Assembly: GCF_002783505.1 (NCBI RefSeq)
Contig: NZ_PFGL01000036.1
Coordinates: forward strand, 1 to 48,473
Direction of reading: 5' to 3'
Source of the DNA: Shewanella sp. CG12_big_fil_rev_8_21_14_0_65_47_15
GTDB lineage: Bacteria; Pseudomonadota; Gammaproteobacteria; Enterobacterales; Shewanellaceae
DNA length: 48,473 nucleotides
Numbering within the stretch: the first letter of the stretch is position 1; each line of letters begins with the position of its first letter. The notes beneath the pieces are model-generated. The model was not told the origin of the DNA and did not search any database. It worked only from the letters and a program-made list of their open reading frames with translations. A program made the position numbers and the translations under genes. Below are positions 9,178 to 19,400 of this stretch, piece by piece.

Positions 9178-11001
9178 TCAGGTGCTACTTTTCGTTTCCG
9201 CGATATAACGGTTAACGAGCTTCTCCAGAATATCTAACGGCACAGCGCCATTTTTCAGCACCACATCGTGAAAATCCCGCAGATTAAACTTATCTCCAAG
9301 CGCCGACTGAGCCTTCTCCCTTAACTCCAGAATTTTCATCATCCCGACTTTATAGGCGGTCGCTTGACCCGGCATCACTATATAGCGTTCAATTTCGGCG
9401 GTCACATCACGGTCGGACATGCCAGTGTTTTTCTTCATATAGTCGATGGCCTGCTCGCGAGTCCAGCGGCTATGGTGAATACCCGTATCGACCACTAGAC
9501 GCACGGCGCGGAACAGCTCCGCCTGTAATCGGCCAATATTATCAAAGGGGTCCTTTTGGAAACCCAGCTCCCAAGCTAAACGCTCACTGTAGAGTGCCCA
9601 ACCCTCAATATAGGCCGTAAAAGGCGCCATCTTGCGGATAATCGGCTGACCTTCTAACTCCATGGCAACGGCAATTTGAAAGTGATGCCCAGGAATGCCC
9701 TCATGGTAGGCCAAGGTGCGCATGCCATATTTAGGGGTCGCCTTGATATCGTAGAGGTTCGCGAAGAAACGACCGGGACGACTGCCATCGATGGCGGGCT
9801 GTTGATAATAGGCACCTGGCGCCGTTTTCTCTTTAAATTCAGGGATACGTACCACCTCCATGCCCGCTTCTGGGCGAATACGGAAGGCATTACCCAGTCC
9901 CGCGTTCACTTCATCGAGGATCCCTTGATAATCGACGAGGATTTGCGCCCTACCCGCATCGCTATCCTCATAATAAAACTTGGGATCGGCGGCTAATGAC
10001 TCAATTGCAACCGAAAAACCTTGGCTGACATCATAACCCTGCGCGGCTAAGATAGTCATGATCTCGCTCTGAATACGGTCCACCTCAGCAAGTCCTTTGG
10101 CGTGGATCTCATCGGCGCTGTAGTTAGTGGTAGTGAAAAACTTCAGCAACTGTTCATAGGCTACATCGCCGTTAGGCAGCGCCCAGTAACCGTCATCCGT
10201 CCCCGCTTTGGCTTGTAACTGGGTAAAGTAATCGATAAATAATTGATATGCAGGGTGTACGTAAGCTTTTATGTTCGCTTCAGCCGCAGCCAATAAACGC
10301 GCTTGCTCATCGGCACTGATATCCGTGTCAGCCAATTTAGTTTTGAATGAACTGTAGAGAATATTGTCTTGAATAGGTGTCGCGACAAAATCATTCATCT
10401 CAGTCAGTACCCGCTCAATCACGAACTTTGGCGGAATAATGCCCTTAGATTCTCTGAGTGTGAGCCCTTCCATGGTTTGGGCAAATTTAGTTTGCACCCG
10501 TTGCAGGCGGGCAAGATAGTTTTCAGCATCGTCGACCGAATGAACCTGATGCTGGGCCTGCATAAAGCTGGGATAACCATTCTGCACACCAAACAGCTGA
10601 TTCAGTGGATAATCATGGTAACGATAGGGCTCAGCTGCGAGGGCGAAATCGGCCAGATAGAGGGCGATGTCCTTAGAAATACGTTGATTTTCATCTAAAT
10701 CCGTATCTTGATAACTGAGCAATGTATCTCGCAGCACACGCACTTGGGCAAAGGTTTTATCCATCGCCGCTGGGCTATCATCATCTAACTGTGCGTTATG
10801 TCCTGTGATCCCAAAGGATTCTAAGAAACCCAGAGAAGTTAAGGTTTCAGGGCTCTCAAACGCCATTTTAACAACACTTCGGTCTAAAAAAGCACGAAAG
10901 AAAAAGGGCTTCTTCGCAAACCATTCATGCGCTGCCAAGGCACTCAAAAGTAACACCAAAAGTAAACTACCGAGTCCAATTCGTTTTAATACTGTTTTCA
11001 A
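9178..11001 (-). CDS. DUF885 family metallopeptidase-like protein
   Basis: About 607 residues. The N-terminal membrane-anchor/signal-like helix ('LGSLLLVLLLSALAA') suggests a periplasmic or membrane-attached protein. The family motif 'HEGIPGHHFQ' (about residues 433-442), a variant metallopeptidase-like HE motif, is intact, with 'YYQQPAIDGSRPG' before it and 'LYSERLAWELG' after it. DUF885 proteins are thought to be zinc peptidases of unknown substrate. Two starts compete: ATG at 11022 with a poor ribosome site, or TTG at 11001 with GGAG 8 bases before it. I prefer the TTG. It stands alone, with 480 bases of non-coding DNA upstream. Confidence 0.85.
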   Translation of the reverse strand: MKTVLKRIGLGSLLLVLLLSALAAHEWFAKKPFFFRAFLDRSVVKMAFESPETLTSLGFLESFGITGHNAQLDDDSPAAMDKTFAQVRVLRDTLLSYQDTDLDENQRISKDIALYLADFALAAEPYRYHDYPLNQLFGVQNGYPSFMQAQHQVHSVDDAENYLARLQRVQTKFAQTMEGLTLRESKGIIPPKFVIERVLTEMNDFVATPIQDNILYSSFKTKLADTDISADEQARLLAAAEANIKAYVHPAYQLFIDYFTQLQAKAGTDDGYWALPNGDVAYEQLLKFFTTTNYSADEIHAKGLAEVDRIQSEIMTILAAQGYDVSQGFSVAIESLAADPKFYYEDSDAGRAQILVDYQGILDEVNAGLGNAFRIRPEAGMEVVRIPEFKEKTAPGAYYQQPAIDGSRPGRFFANLYDIKATPKYGMRTLAYHEGIPGHHFQIAVAMELEGQPIIRKMAPFTAYIEGWALYSERLAWELGFQKDPFDNIGRLQAELFRAVRLVVDTGIHHSRWTREQAIDYMKKNTGMSDRDVTAEIERYIVMPGQATAYKVGMMKILELREKAQSALGDKFNLRDFHDVVLKNGAVPLDILEKLVNRYIAETKSST

Positions 11002-11022
11002 ACTTAAGTCTCCATGTCTCAT

Positions 11023-11523
11023 TATCTGTGGGCTAAATAGAGCAACAAGATCCCTATTCGGCAGTGATAATATCACTAGCACATTTAAGCAACAATTTAA
11101 TAACGTAACGAATCATTGCAATCCATCGGTAGGGGTAATCCCCCATCTAAGGGAAATTATAATTGAGCGTCAAAACTTATTTTGCCAAACACATTAAAGG
11201 GTAAAAAATGTCTATCTATTTGAATATGCATAGTTAAAAAATATTTTATTTTCAATATCTTTTAAAAGTACGCTCTAGGGTATCGTGGCGATTAAAAATA
11301 AAACTATACAAAAGATCAGAGTGTGTTACTCTGCACCTCGGCCTGTGATTCAGACCTATTTATAAGCAATATTATGTTTTTGAAAACCTTCGCTGCACCC
11401 TGTAATTTGTTTGCTGTCATGAAGCTTTCCACTCATAACTTATCATCAATGTAAATAATTCTATTTCTGGCTAAGTTCCCGCATAATTGCGAATTATTTT
11501 GTTTGAAAATTTTGGAGACATTC
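11023..11523. other. 500-bp divergent intergenic region
   Basis: This long AT-rich gap lies between the DUF885 gene (minus) and the cold-shock gene (plus) and holds no convincing ORF. It contains small stems: GGGG/CCCC near 11131, CAGAGT/ACTCTG near 11319, and the palindrome ATAATT-GCG-AATTAT at 11483-11497. It should carry both promoters and a long csp leader. Confidence 0.6.
11380..11408 (+). promoter_or_regulatory. Candidate promoter for the cold-shock gene
   Basis: TTGAAA at 11380-11385 is followed, 15-17 bases on, by TGTAAT/TAATTT, which would give a leader of roughly 110 bases before the csp start. Spacing and -10 match are only fair. This is a guess from consensus, not a proven promoter. 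Confidence 0.25.
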
Positions 11524-11733
11524 ATGTCTAAAACTACTGGTGTAGTTAAATGGTTTAACGAAGAAAAAGGTTTCGGTTTTATTTCTCCTGACAATGGTGG
11601 CGCTGACGCATTCGTTCATTTCCGCGCAATCGTTTCAGAAGGCTTTAAAACCCTTGCTGAAGGTCAAAAGGTTTCTTTTGATATCGAACAAGGCCAAAAA
11701 GGTCCTCAAGCTGCGAACGTTGTTGTTCTGTAA
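11524..11733 (+). CDS. Cold-shock domain protein (CspA family)
   Basis: A 69-residue single cold-shock (OB-fold) domain protein that binds single-stranded nucleic acid and probably acts as an RNA chaperone. RNP1-like 'KGFGFISP' and RNP2-like 'DAFVHFRAI' motifs are intact. The usual second motif reads 'VHF' rather than 'VHI' but keeps the aromatic face. The ATG at 11524 has GGAGA 5 bases upstream, in agreement with the usual '[19 protein letters not shown]' N-terminus. The long AT-rich upstream region fits a structured cold-shock leader. A strong terminator follows. I cannot tell whether it is cold-inducible or constitutive. Confidence 0.93.
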   Translation: MSKTTGVVKWFNEEKGFGFISPDNGGADAFVHFRAIVSEGFKTLAEGQKVSFDIEQGQKGPQAANVVVL

Positions 11734-11784
11734 TTAATCCTTATCTCGCAAGGGATAGATTAATCGGATAACAGATTGCAGACA

Positions 11785-11812
11785 AAAATGCCGACATTAC
11801 GTCGGCATTTTT
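11785..11812 (+). terminator. Bidirectional terminator between csp and the CPA2 antiporter
   Basis: An 11-bp stem (AAAATGCCGAC, loop ATTAC, GTCGGCATTTT) ends in a T-tract on both strands. It separates two convergent genes and can end transcription of both. Confidence 0.85.
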
Positions 11813-11845
11813 ATTGCTGTATTTTATCCCTCAGCAGCCGTTAAC

Positions 11846-11894
11846 CATTAGCCATGCACTAATCATTAGTCATGCACTAATCATTAGCCATGCA
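11846..11894. repeat. 18-bp tandem repeat, 2.7 copies, spanning the antiporter stop codon
   Basis: The unit CATTAGCCATGCACTAAT occurs at 11846 and, with one T for C, at 11864. A third partial copy at 11882-11894 includes the stop codon of the antiporter gene. Read on the minus strand, the last His-Gly-stop of the protein is repeated twice downstream, so replication slippage at the gene end is the simplest origin. Confidence 0.85.
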
Positions 11895-13830
11895 AAAGTT
11901 TGGCCTCGACTTTTTCAAGCCTTCGAGGTTTACCTACTACCAGCAAAATATCCCCAGCACTAAAGATCCAATCCTGTCCGGGATGCTCCACCTCAGCCCC
12001 GCAACGGCGTATTGCCCTCAGCTCAACCCGCAACAAAGCCCAATCAATATCCGCCACCATTTTACCCACGGCATCCGCACCACGGGGCAGTGATACCGCA
12101 TGCAACGACTCTAGGGTGAAGTCTGTTTCAGTTCCCGAAAAAAAACCATGTAAAAATTGATAATGATTACGTCGCTCAGATTCCAAGCGCTTTAATATCC
12201 GTGCTAATGGCACCCCGCACTGGTGCAACACCTGGGACACTAACATTAAACTTCCCTCCAACGATTCGGGGATCACTTGATTAGCCCCTGCCTTTTGCAG
12301 CCGATCTAAATCGCTATCATCACGGGTTCTAACTAAGATTTTCGCATCGGGAGCAAGCAACTTACATAGGGGTAACGCTTCCTCTAAGCTGCGGGATTCG
12401 CAAAAGGTAATAACGATCATCTTTGCCCTCTTGATCCCCACCTGTTTCAGGATTGCTCTCTTACACACATCACCAAAGTAAATGGGTTCACCCGCTCGTC
12501 GGGCTTCAGAAACCCGTGTAGGATCAAGATCTAGCACGAGATAGGGCACGGCTTCCGTTTTTAAAAATCGGGCGATGGTCTGCCCCACCCGTCCATAGCC
12601 AAAAATAACGACTAAATCATGCTCATCGGTCACGATAGGAACAACATCATCCCTATGCTGTGACTGACGTATCCCCAACATCCATTTCGCAATATCGACA
12701 CTATGGCGCACTAACCAAGGGGCAATACTCATGGACAGCACGGCGACCATGACGAGCATGGTACTGATTTCAGTGTCTAGAAGCTGATAATTAACGGCAA
12801 GGGCTAATACGACAAAACTAAATTCACCGACCTGGGCCAAACTCATTGCCGTGCTCAGAGCAATGCGAAATGGTTCGCCAATAAGCCGTAGCAGCCCATG
12901 AATAATCAATGCTTTACCTAGTACAACCGCCAATAGGATCAGCAATATTTGCCACCAAAAACGCATCACTAACTCAAAGTTCAGCATCATGCCGATAGAA
13001 ATAAAAAACAGCCCCATGAGTAGATCGCGAAACGGCCTGATATCCGCCTCGAGTTGCCGCCGATATTGGCTCTCGCCTAAGAGCATCCCCGCCATAAATG
13101 CACCAAGGGCCATAGATAACCCCAACCATTGGGTAAACGCGCCCGTCACTAAGGCCACCACCAGTGTCGACAGGACAAAGAGTTCATTAGAGCGAGAACG
13201 TGCAACTTCATCGAAGAGTCGTGGCAATGCCCACTTCCCAAACGCCATCAATAGAAAGAATGCCAAAATGCCTTTAAGCAGGGCAAAAGCAATGCCCGCT
13301 AGCATTAAGGGCTCATCATTATTCGCGAGCAAGGGCAGCAGAATAAGCAGTGGAACAACGGCTAAATCTTGAAATAACAATACACTGACAGAAAGCTCGC
13401 CGTGGCGACGCCTGAGCCAGCCCTGCTCATTGAGCAATTTAAGCACTATCGCAGTGGATGACAGGGCTATCGCCGCGCCTATGACTAAGGCTTGGATCCA
13501 ATTGAGCCCACAGAGTAAGACCACCAGCATAGTGAGCAAGGTAGTGACCACAACCTGGGCACTGCCAAGACCAAATACCGTTCTGCGCATCGCCCAAAGT
13601 CGAGGGACTGAAAACTCAAGTCCCAAAGTGAACATAAGCAGTACCACTCCCAGTTCGGCTACCGACTGCATTTGCTGTTGAGTAAACCAGTGGAAGCCAC
13701 TTGGGCCGCTGACGACACCCGTTAATAGATAGGCCAAAATAGCAGGCAGCCCCATGCGCCTAAGCAGCGCAATAGCCACGATAGCAATCACTAACATGAG
13801 TAAAATTTGGATCAAGAAACCGTGTTCCAT
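11884..13830 (-). CDS. CPA2-family cation/proton antiporter with RCK domains (Kef/YbaL-like)
   Basis: About 648 residues. The first roughly 380 form 12 or so membrane helices of the CPA2 Na+/H+ exchanger fold ('LAVVPLLILLPLL', 'MALGAFMAGMLLGES'). They are followed by an RCK_N Rossmann domain ('VIFGYGRVGQTIARFL') and a C-terminal RCK_C/TrkA_C-type domain ('GDILLVVGKPRRLE'). It probably exports K+ or another monovalent cation in exchange for H+ at the inner membrane, gated through the RCK domain. The presence of a TrkA_C-like domain resembles YbaL-type proteins more than KefB/KefC, so glutathione gating is not assumed. The ATG at 13830 has AGGAG 11 bases upstream; a TTG at 13851 is less likely. 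Confidence 0.88.
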   Translation of the reverse strand: MEHGFLIQILLMLVIAIVAIALLRRMGLPAILAYLLTGVVSGPSGFHWFTQQQMQSVAELGVVLLMFTLGLEFSVPRLWAMRRTVFGLGSAQVVVTTLLTMLVVLLCGLNWIQALVIGAAIALSSTAIVLKLLNEQGWLRRRHGELSVSVLLFQDLAVVPLLILLPLLANNDEPLMLAGIAFALLKGILAFFLLMAFGKWALPRLFDEVARSRSNELFVLSTLVVALVTGAFTQWLGLSMALGAFMAGMLLGESQYRRQLEADIRPFRDLLMGLFFISIGMMLNFELVMRFWWQILLILLAVVLGKALIIHGLLRLIGEPFRIALSTAMSLAQVGEFSFVVLALAVNYQLLDTEISTMLVMVAVLSMSIAPWLVRHSVDIAKWMLGIRQSQHRDDVVPIVTDEHDLVVIFGYGRVGQTIARFLKTEAVPYLVLDLDPTRVSEARRAGEPIYFGDVCKRAILKQVGIKRAKMIVITFCESRSLEEALPLCKLLAPDAKILVRTRDDSDLDRLQKAGANQVIPESLEGSLMLVSQVLHQCGVPLARILKRLESERRNHYQFLHGFFSGTETDFTLESLHAVSLPRGADAVGKMVADIDWALLRVELRAIRRCGAEVEHPGQDWIFSAGDILLVVGKPRRLEKVEAKLLHG

Positions 13831-13997
13831 GGACTCGATAACTCCTGTCAAATTGCTGGCGCGTCAAAAATACCTCAACGAGCTTTAAGCTTAACCGAAT
13901 GACAAACAAAGACAAATTATATTAACAATAGTTACGGCATGAAACTTGCTAAATGTAAGCCAAATGACGTACCGCAATTCTATTTGCTGGAGTAATA

Positions 13998-14891
13998 ATG
14001 ATGGATTTTGGCCTAGCGACAAGCTTGTATCCTGACGAATACCACTATCCCACAGAGACATATAGCTCCAGTGCGCAGCAACTGGACCTAGTGCAAGTGA
14101 TCCAGCAGCTGCATGCTAGCTTAGATCCGAGGACAGTCTTTGCCTGTTATGGCAAAGTGCTGGGACAATACCTGCCGGTTCAAGGGATACGCCTGACCAA
14201 TGATGAATATAAGTTGAGTTGGGGAAAACGCTATGGCATTAGCCTTAAGCGCCAATTACTTAATGGGGGGATGCCGCTCAATCTCCACTATCAGTTGCTC
14301 ACGCCGCTCACGCCTTCACAAAAGCTCCTATTGCAAGAAATAGAACCCTTGCTACTTCAGCCTTTGCTCAATGCCATGCAATACCAAGAAATGTCGATGC
14401 AAGCCATGTTTGACTCGCTGACAGGCCTAGGTAATCGGCATTACTATACCCAAAGCCTTAAAAATGCCATCGCTAGGGCCCATCGAAAACAAGGTTCGGT
14501 ATCGCTTATCGTGTTGGATTTAGATAACTTCAAACAACTTAACGATAGGCATGGGCATAAGTGTGGTGACTATATTCTTAAGGAATTTGGCGACATTATT
14601 CGCGGCACAATACGTAACACAGATCAGGCGTTTCGCATCGGTGGCGATGAGTTTGTGATCATTGTGCAGGGGAATATCCATGCTGCGGGATTATTGTGCG
14701 AGCGCATAGTCACAGCCACAAACCAACATGATAGCTTCGACCAATTTGGCGTCAGCTGCAGTTTAGGCGCGGCGGAGTCGGGGGAGGCATTAGAGGCCGA
14801 ACAAGTCTATGAACTGGCCGATAAAGCCTTGTATCGAGCGAAAGCATCCGGTCGAAATGGTTACCAACTTAACCTAGAACAATTATCTTAG
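13998..14891 (+). CDS. Diguanylate cyclase (GGDEF) with N-terminal region of unknown fold
   Basis: A 297-residue cytoplasmic enzyme that makes c-di-GMP from two GTP. The GGDEF domain starts at 'DSLTGLGNR' (139-147) and carries an intact GGDEF active site (215-219). An RxxD inhibitory site (R206-N-T-D209) sits 5 residues before it, so product inhibition is likely. The first 130 residues match no sensor domain I recognise and have no membrane segment. GGAG precedes the ATG-ATG start. The gene diverges from the CPA2 antiporter and converges on tilS. No EAL domain is present. Confidence 0.92.
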   Translation: MMDFGLATSLYPDEYHYPTETYSSSAQQLDLVQVIQQLHASLDPRTVFACYGKVLGQYLPVQGIRLTNDEYKLSWGKRYGISLKRQLLNGGMPLNLHYQLLTPLTPSQKLLLQEIEPLLLQPLLNAMQYQEMSMQAMFDSLTGLGNRHYYTQSLKNAIARAHRKQGSVSLIVLDLDNFKQLNDRHGHKCGDYILKEFGDIIRGTIRNTDQAFRIGGDEFVIIVQGNIHAAGLLCERIVTATNQHDSFDQFGVSCSLGAAESGEALEAEQVYELADKALYRAKASGRNGYQLNLEQLS

Positions 14892-14971
14892 TGGCGGGCA
14901 GGGATGCTCATTTGTCGTTAGCCGTTAGCTATTGAATGTAAACATCGGATTAAAAAATATCACCACTCGCA

Positions 14972-16354
14972 TCAACCAAACACTATACCCACCCCATCAC
15001 CTGCAACACAAAATGCTTTTTCAATCCATAATCCCTGCGCCATCACTAGCTGCTCACCGTAAAATAGAAAGCCAAGCTGCCCGCGCAGCCAAGGTGGAAC
15101 GGCGGATTCCTGTAGTAATTTTTTAAGCTCGCGCCCCCTACTCCGATAGTGGGGATGGCAACGCAGTTGCCCCGGTAATTGATATCGAACACTCACGACT
15201 TCATCGGACATAGGCAAACGCAGTCGTGGCCCTGAAGAGCTGAGCCTTAATTGCAACGGTCCTCCCTGCGGCAAAGCGATACAAAGCGAGTCAGACTCCC
15301 CGCGTATCAAGGGGTTAAGACTATCATGGGGGATCACAATTCGAGTTTTGATGAACTTGTTCGGGGGCATAAAGCTCGACACATAAAGCTGATTGGCAAA
15401 ACGGCGCAGCTCACAATCCCCAATTCGGATCTGTACCTTTGCATCTTCTTTAGCACTCAGTAGCTGATAAATAATTTGGTTGAGTTGTACTAAGGAAGGC
15501 AATGCAAATCCCTGGGATTCAATAAAACCACGTAATAGTAGGGATTGCCAACGGGGTGTCTGCGCCGCAAATCCTTCGAGATTTAACACGGTTTGCTGGC
15601 TAAAAGTGGCCTTAGTGAGCCATTGGGGTAAATGCTCACCGACGACCTCGTTCACTAGGGCTTGCTGCTCGGCGCACAGAAACGCACTGCGGCTCGCTGT
15701 CGTGGCAATACTCGGCCAACGGCTCTTCAGACGGGGAATGATCTCAAGGCGTAAAAAGTTGCGATCGAACTTATCATCTTGATTACTTTCATCTTCGATA
15801 TGGACTAAACCCTGAGCTTTGGCAAACGCTTCAATCTGGCTACGACTCACATCCAATAATGGTCGAACTTGAGTCCCCTTCGCTAGGGGCTGAATTTGTC
15901 CCATGGCCGCCAGTCCCTTAGGACCTTGGCCCCGTTTAAGCGCCAGCAATATAGTCTCGAGTTGATCGTCCTCGTGGTGCGCCGTCAGCAAATAATCATC
16001 GGCCCCGAGGTGTTGTTCAATGGCAAGGTAACGGGCTCGCCGCGCTTCGGCCTCTACACTCACCCTCGAGCCAAGGTGCAACGTCACGTGCTCAACCGTG
16101 ACGGGTAACCCATAGAATGAGCCCCTAGTCAGACAATGCTGCGCCCAATCATCCGCATTGGGGCTAAGACCGTGGTGAACATAAATAAGTTGGTAGCGAA
16201 ACTCGCTATGCTGTTTAGCATATTCAGCGAGACCAAAGGCCAGGACCTCAGAATCGACTCCGCCACTGTAAGCCAGCACTAACTGACAACCCGCTTTCAC
16301 CCTAAGCGAGTCTAAAAAGGTGCTGATATGGGCACAGAGATCGGGGAATGACAT
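14972..16354 (-). CDS. tilS: tRNA(Ile)-lysidine synthetase
   Basis: A 460-residue ATP-dependent enzyme that ligates lysine to C34 of tRNA-Ile (CAU anticodon), changing its identity from Met to Ile. It is essential for reading AUA. The PP-loop ATP motif SGGVDS lies at 30-35, followed by 'YVHHGLSPNADDWAQHC' and 'LTAHHEDDQLET'. The C-terminal TilS domain is present ('LPGQLRCHPHYRSRGRELKKLLQE'). Length is near the long gammaproteobacterial form (432 in E. coli). AAAGGA lies upstream of the ATG. dnaE ends 53 bases upstream with no accA between them. Confidence 0.95.
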   Translation of the reverse strand: MSFPDLCAHISTFLDSLRVKAGCQLVLAYSGGVDSEVLAFGLAEYAKQHSEFRYQLIYVHHGLSPNADDWAQHCLTRGSFYGLPVTVEHVTLHLGSRVSVEAEARRARYLAIEQHLGADDYLLTAHHEDDQLETILLALKRGQGPKGLAAMGQIQPLAKGTQVRPLLDVSRSQIEAFAKAQGLVHIEDESNQDDKFDRNFLRLEIIPRLKSRWPSIATTASRSAFLCAEQQALVNEVVGEHLPQWLTKATFSQQTVLNLEGFAAQTPRWQSLLLRGFIESQGFALPSLVQLNQIIYQLLSAKEDAKVQIRIGDCELRRFANQLYVSSFMPPNKFIKTRIVIPHDSLNPLIRGESDSLCIALPQGGPLQLRLSSSGPRLRLPMSDEVVSVRYQLPGQLRCHPHYRSRGRELKKLLQESAVPPWLRGQLGFLFYGEQLVMAQGLWIEKAFCVAGDGVGIVFG

Positions 16355-16407
16355 CCATTATCCTTTGATAATACTGTATAAATTTGAGCTTTAAGCCAAA
16401 GACCCGT

Positions 16408-19400
16408 TTAAAATACAATCCGCACTTTGTTGGGGCCGAGTAAGGTTTCGAGGGCAAAGACCAACTCATCGCTGGGATTGACCCGCCAACCGTCGGCTAA
16501 TCTAAACTGTCCCCGAGCCTGGGTTTGGCTGTAATTAATGAGCACTGGCACGGCACCGTTTCGCCATGGACTCATAGTCTGCTCAATATTGTCTAAGATC
16601 GCAGGGGTTAGCTGCGCCGCATCGAGATCAACCTCTAGCGCCTTGGCAAAATGGCTACGTGCCTCACCAATATCGATAATATTGCGCGCCGTCATGCGGT
16701 TACCGCCGGCGAAATCATCGAAGCTGACCTCGCCTTCGCAGATCAGGATCCTGTCTTTCTCGAGCAGATGATTAAACTTCTCAAAGGCTTCGGTAAAGAG
16801 CATGACTTCTAAACGCGCACTCTTATCGTCAAGCGTCAACAAACCCATTTTGGAACCGCGTTTAGTCAGCATCACCCGAGTAGCGACCACTAAGCCCGCC
16901 GCTTTAACGGTTTTACCCCGCTCGGTGGGATGCACATCCTTCAAACGGCCGGAGGTGTAGTGCTTAAGTTCCTTTAAATACTGATTGATCGGGTGGCCGG
17001 TCAAATACAGACCTAAGGTTTCACGCTCGCCTTCTAGCCAAATTTTATCTGGCCATGGCGTACATTCCACAAATTGCTGCTTGCTGTCTTCGGGTTCACT
17101 GTTGAGTAAACCAAACATATCGTGTTGGCCAATCGCCTCGGCTTTAGCATGTTGATCGGCGGCGCGAATAGCCTCGGGCAAGGTGGCCATCATAGAAGCA
17201 CGATGCGGCCCGAGCGTGTCTAAGGCGCCGGCGCAGATAAGCTTTTCAATAACGCGTTTATTGAGCTTTTTCAAATCGATACGGGCGCAAAAATCGAATA
17301 GATCTACGAAGGGGCCATCCTTACGCGCCTCTAAAATTGATTCTACCGGACCTTCACCAACCCCTTTAATGGCGCCGATACCATATACGATGCGCAAATC
17401 ATCATCGACGGTAAATTTAAACAGGCCCTTGTTCACATCCGGCGGGATCAGAGGGAGTCCCATGCGCTCGCACTCGTCGACTAGGGTGACGATTTTGTCG
17501 GTGTTATCCATATCCGCGGACATCACCGCCGCCATAAATTGGGAGGGATAATGGGTTTTTAACCACAGGGTTTGGTAGGAGACCAAGGCATAGGCGGCGG
17601 AGTGGGATTTGTTAAAACCATAACCGGCGAACTTCTCCACTAGGTCGAAAATCTTCATCGACAGTTCACCGTCGACACCGTTTTTAATCGCCCCCTCTTT
17701 AAAGGTCCCCCGCTGCTTAGCCATCTCCTCGGGCTTTTTCTTACCCATAGCTCGGCGAAGCATGTCGGCGCCGCCGAGGGTATAACCCGACAGCACCTGT
17801 GCAATCTGCATCACCTGCTCTTGGTACAAAATAATGCCATAGGTCGGCGATAGCAGTTCTTTTAAGGATTCATGCTGGTACTGGGAATCGGGATAAGACA
17901 CTTCCTCACGGCCGTGCTTACGTTCGATAAAGTTGTCCACCATGCCCGATTGCAACGGCCCTGGACGGAACAGGGCCACAAGCGCGATCATATCTTCGAA
18001 ACAGTCGGGTTGCAGACGCTTGATCAAATCCTTCATACCCCGGGATTCAAGCTGGAATACCGCAGTGGTTTCATAACGTTGCAGTAAGCGAAATGAGGCC
18101 GCGTCATCTAGGGGAATCGCTTCAATGCGTACTGGAGGTCGGCCATTTTTAACCTCGACCCGGTTGATCATCTCCAGCGCCCAATCGACGATAGTGAGCG
18201 TACGTAACCCCAAGAAGTCGAATTTCACTAAACCTGCGGTTTCAACATCGTTCTTATCGAACTGGGTTACTGGGTTTTTACCCTCAGCATCGCAATAGAG
18301 CGGCGCAAAGTCGGTGATTTTAGTCGGCGCAATCACCACGCCACCCGCGTGCTTACCCGCGTTACGGGTCACACCCTCGAGTTTGCGGCACATGTCGATC
18401 AGATCTTTCACGTCTTCATCGGCGTCGTAGGACTCCTGCAGCGCGGGCTCGACCTCGAAGGCTTTGGCCAGCGTCATCCCGGGCTCTGGTGGGATCAGTT
18501 TTGAAATGCGGTCAACAAAACCATAGGGGTGACCTAGCACTCGGCCGACGTCACGGATAACCGCTTTTGCCGCCATAGTACCGAAGGTGATAATTTGCGA
18601 CACCGCCTCGCGGCCGTATAATTCGGCCACATGGTCAATCACCTCATCACGTCTATCCATGCAGAAGTCGACGTCAAAGTCGGGCATAGAAACCCGCTCT
18701 GGGTTGAGAAATCGTTCAAACAGCAAGTCAAATTCGAGGGGATCTAAGTCGGTAATTTTCAGCGCATAGGCCACAAGCGAACCCGCACCCGAGCCACGCC
18801 CCGGCCCTACAGGGATGCCGTTGTCCTTACCCCACTGGATAAACTCCATCACAATCAAGAAGTAACCAGGGAATCCCATCTGGTTTATCACTTGCAATTC
18901 GATATCGAGGCGCTCGTCGTATTCGCCACGTTTCTCGGCGCGCACCTGTGGATCAGGGAATAAAAATTCGAGCCGCTCCTCAAGCCCCTTCTTCGAACAA
19001 TCGACGAGGAAGTCTTCGATGGACATATCGCCCGTGGGAAAGTTAGGCAGGAAATACTCGTACAAACGTATGGTCACATTACAACGCTTGGCGATTTCCA
19101 CCGTATTGGACAGCGCGGCAGGAATGTCGGCGAATAGCTCGCACATTTCATCTTCACTGCGTAAATATTGCTGTTCACTGTACTTTTTAGGGCGGCGGGG
19201 ATCGGCAAGGGTAAAACCATCGTGGATCGCGACGCGAATTTCATGGGCGTCGAAGTCTTCAGGTTTGAGGAACACCACCTGATTGGTCGCGACCACAGGA
19301 ATGCCTTTCTCCTGCGCTAAGGCCACCGCCATATGCAGATAACGCTCCTCATCGGCACGCCCCGTGCGGATAAGCTCGAGGAAATAACGATCGCTAAAGT

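Noticed and set aside
12989..13372. 127-aa plus-strand ORF over the antiporter gene
   Set aside because: Antisense to a conserved membrane protein, with no recognisable motif.
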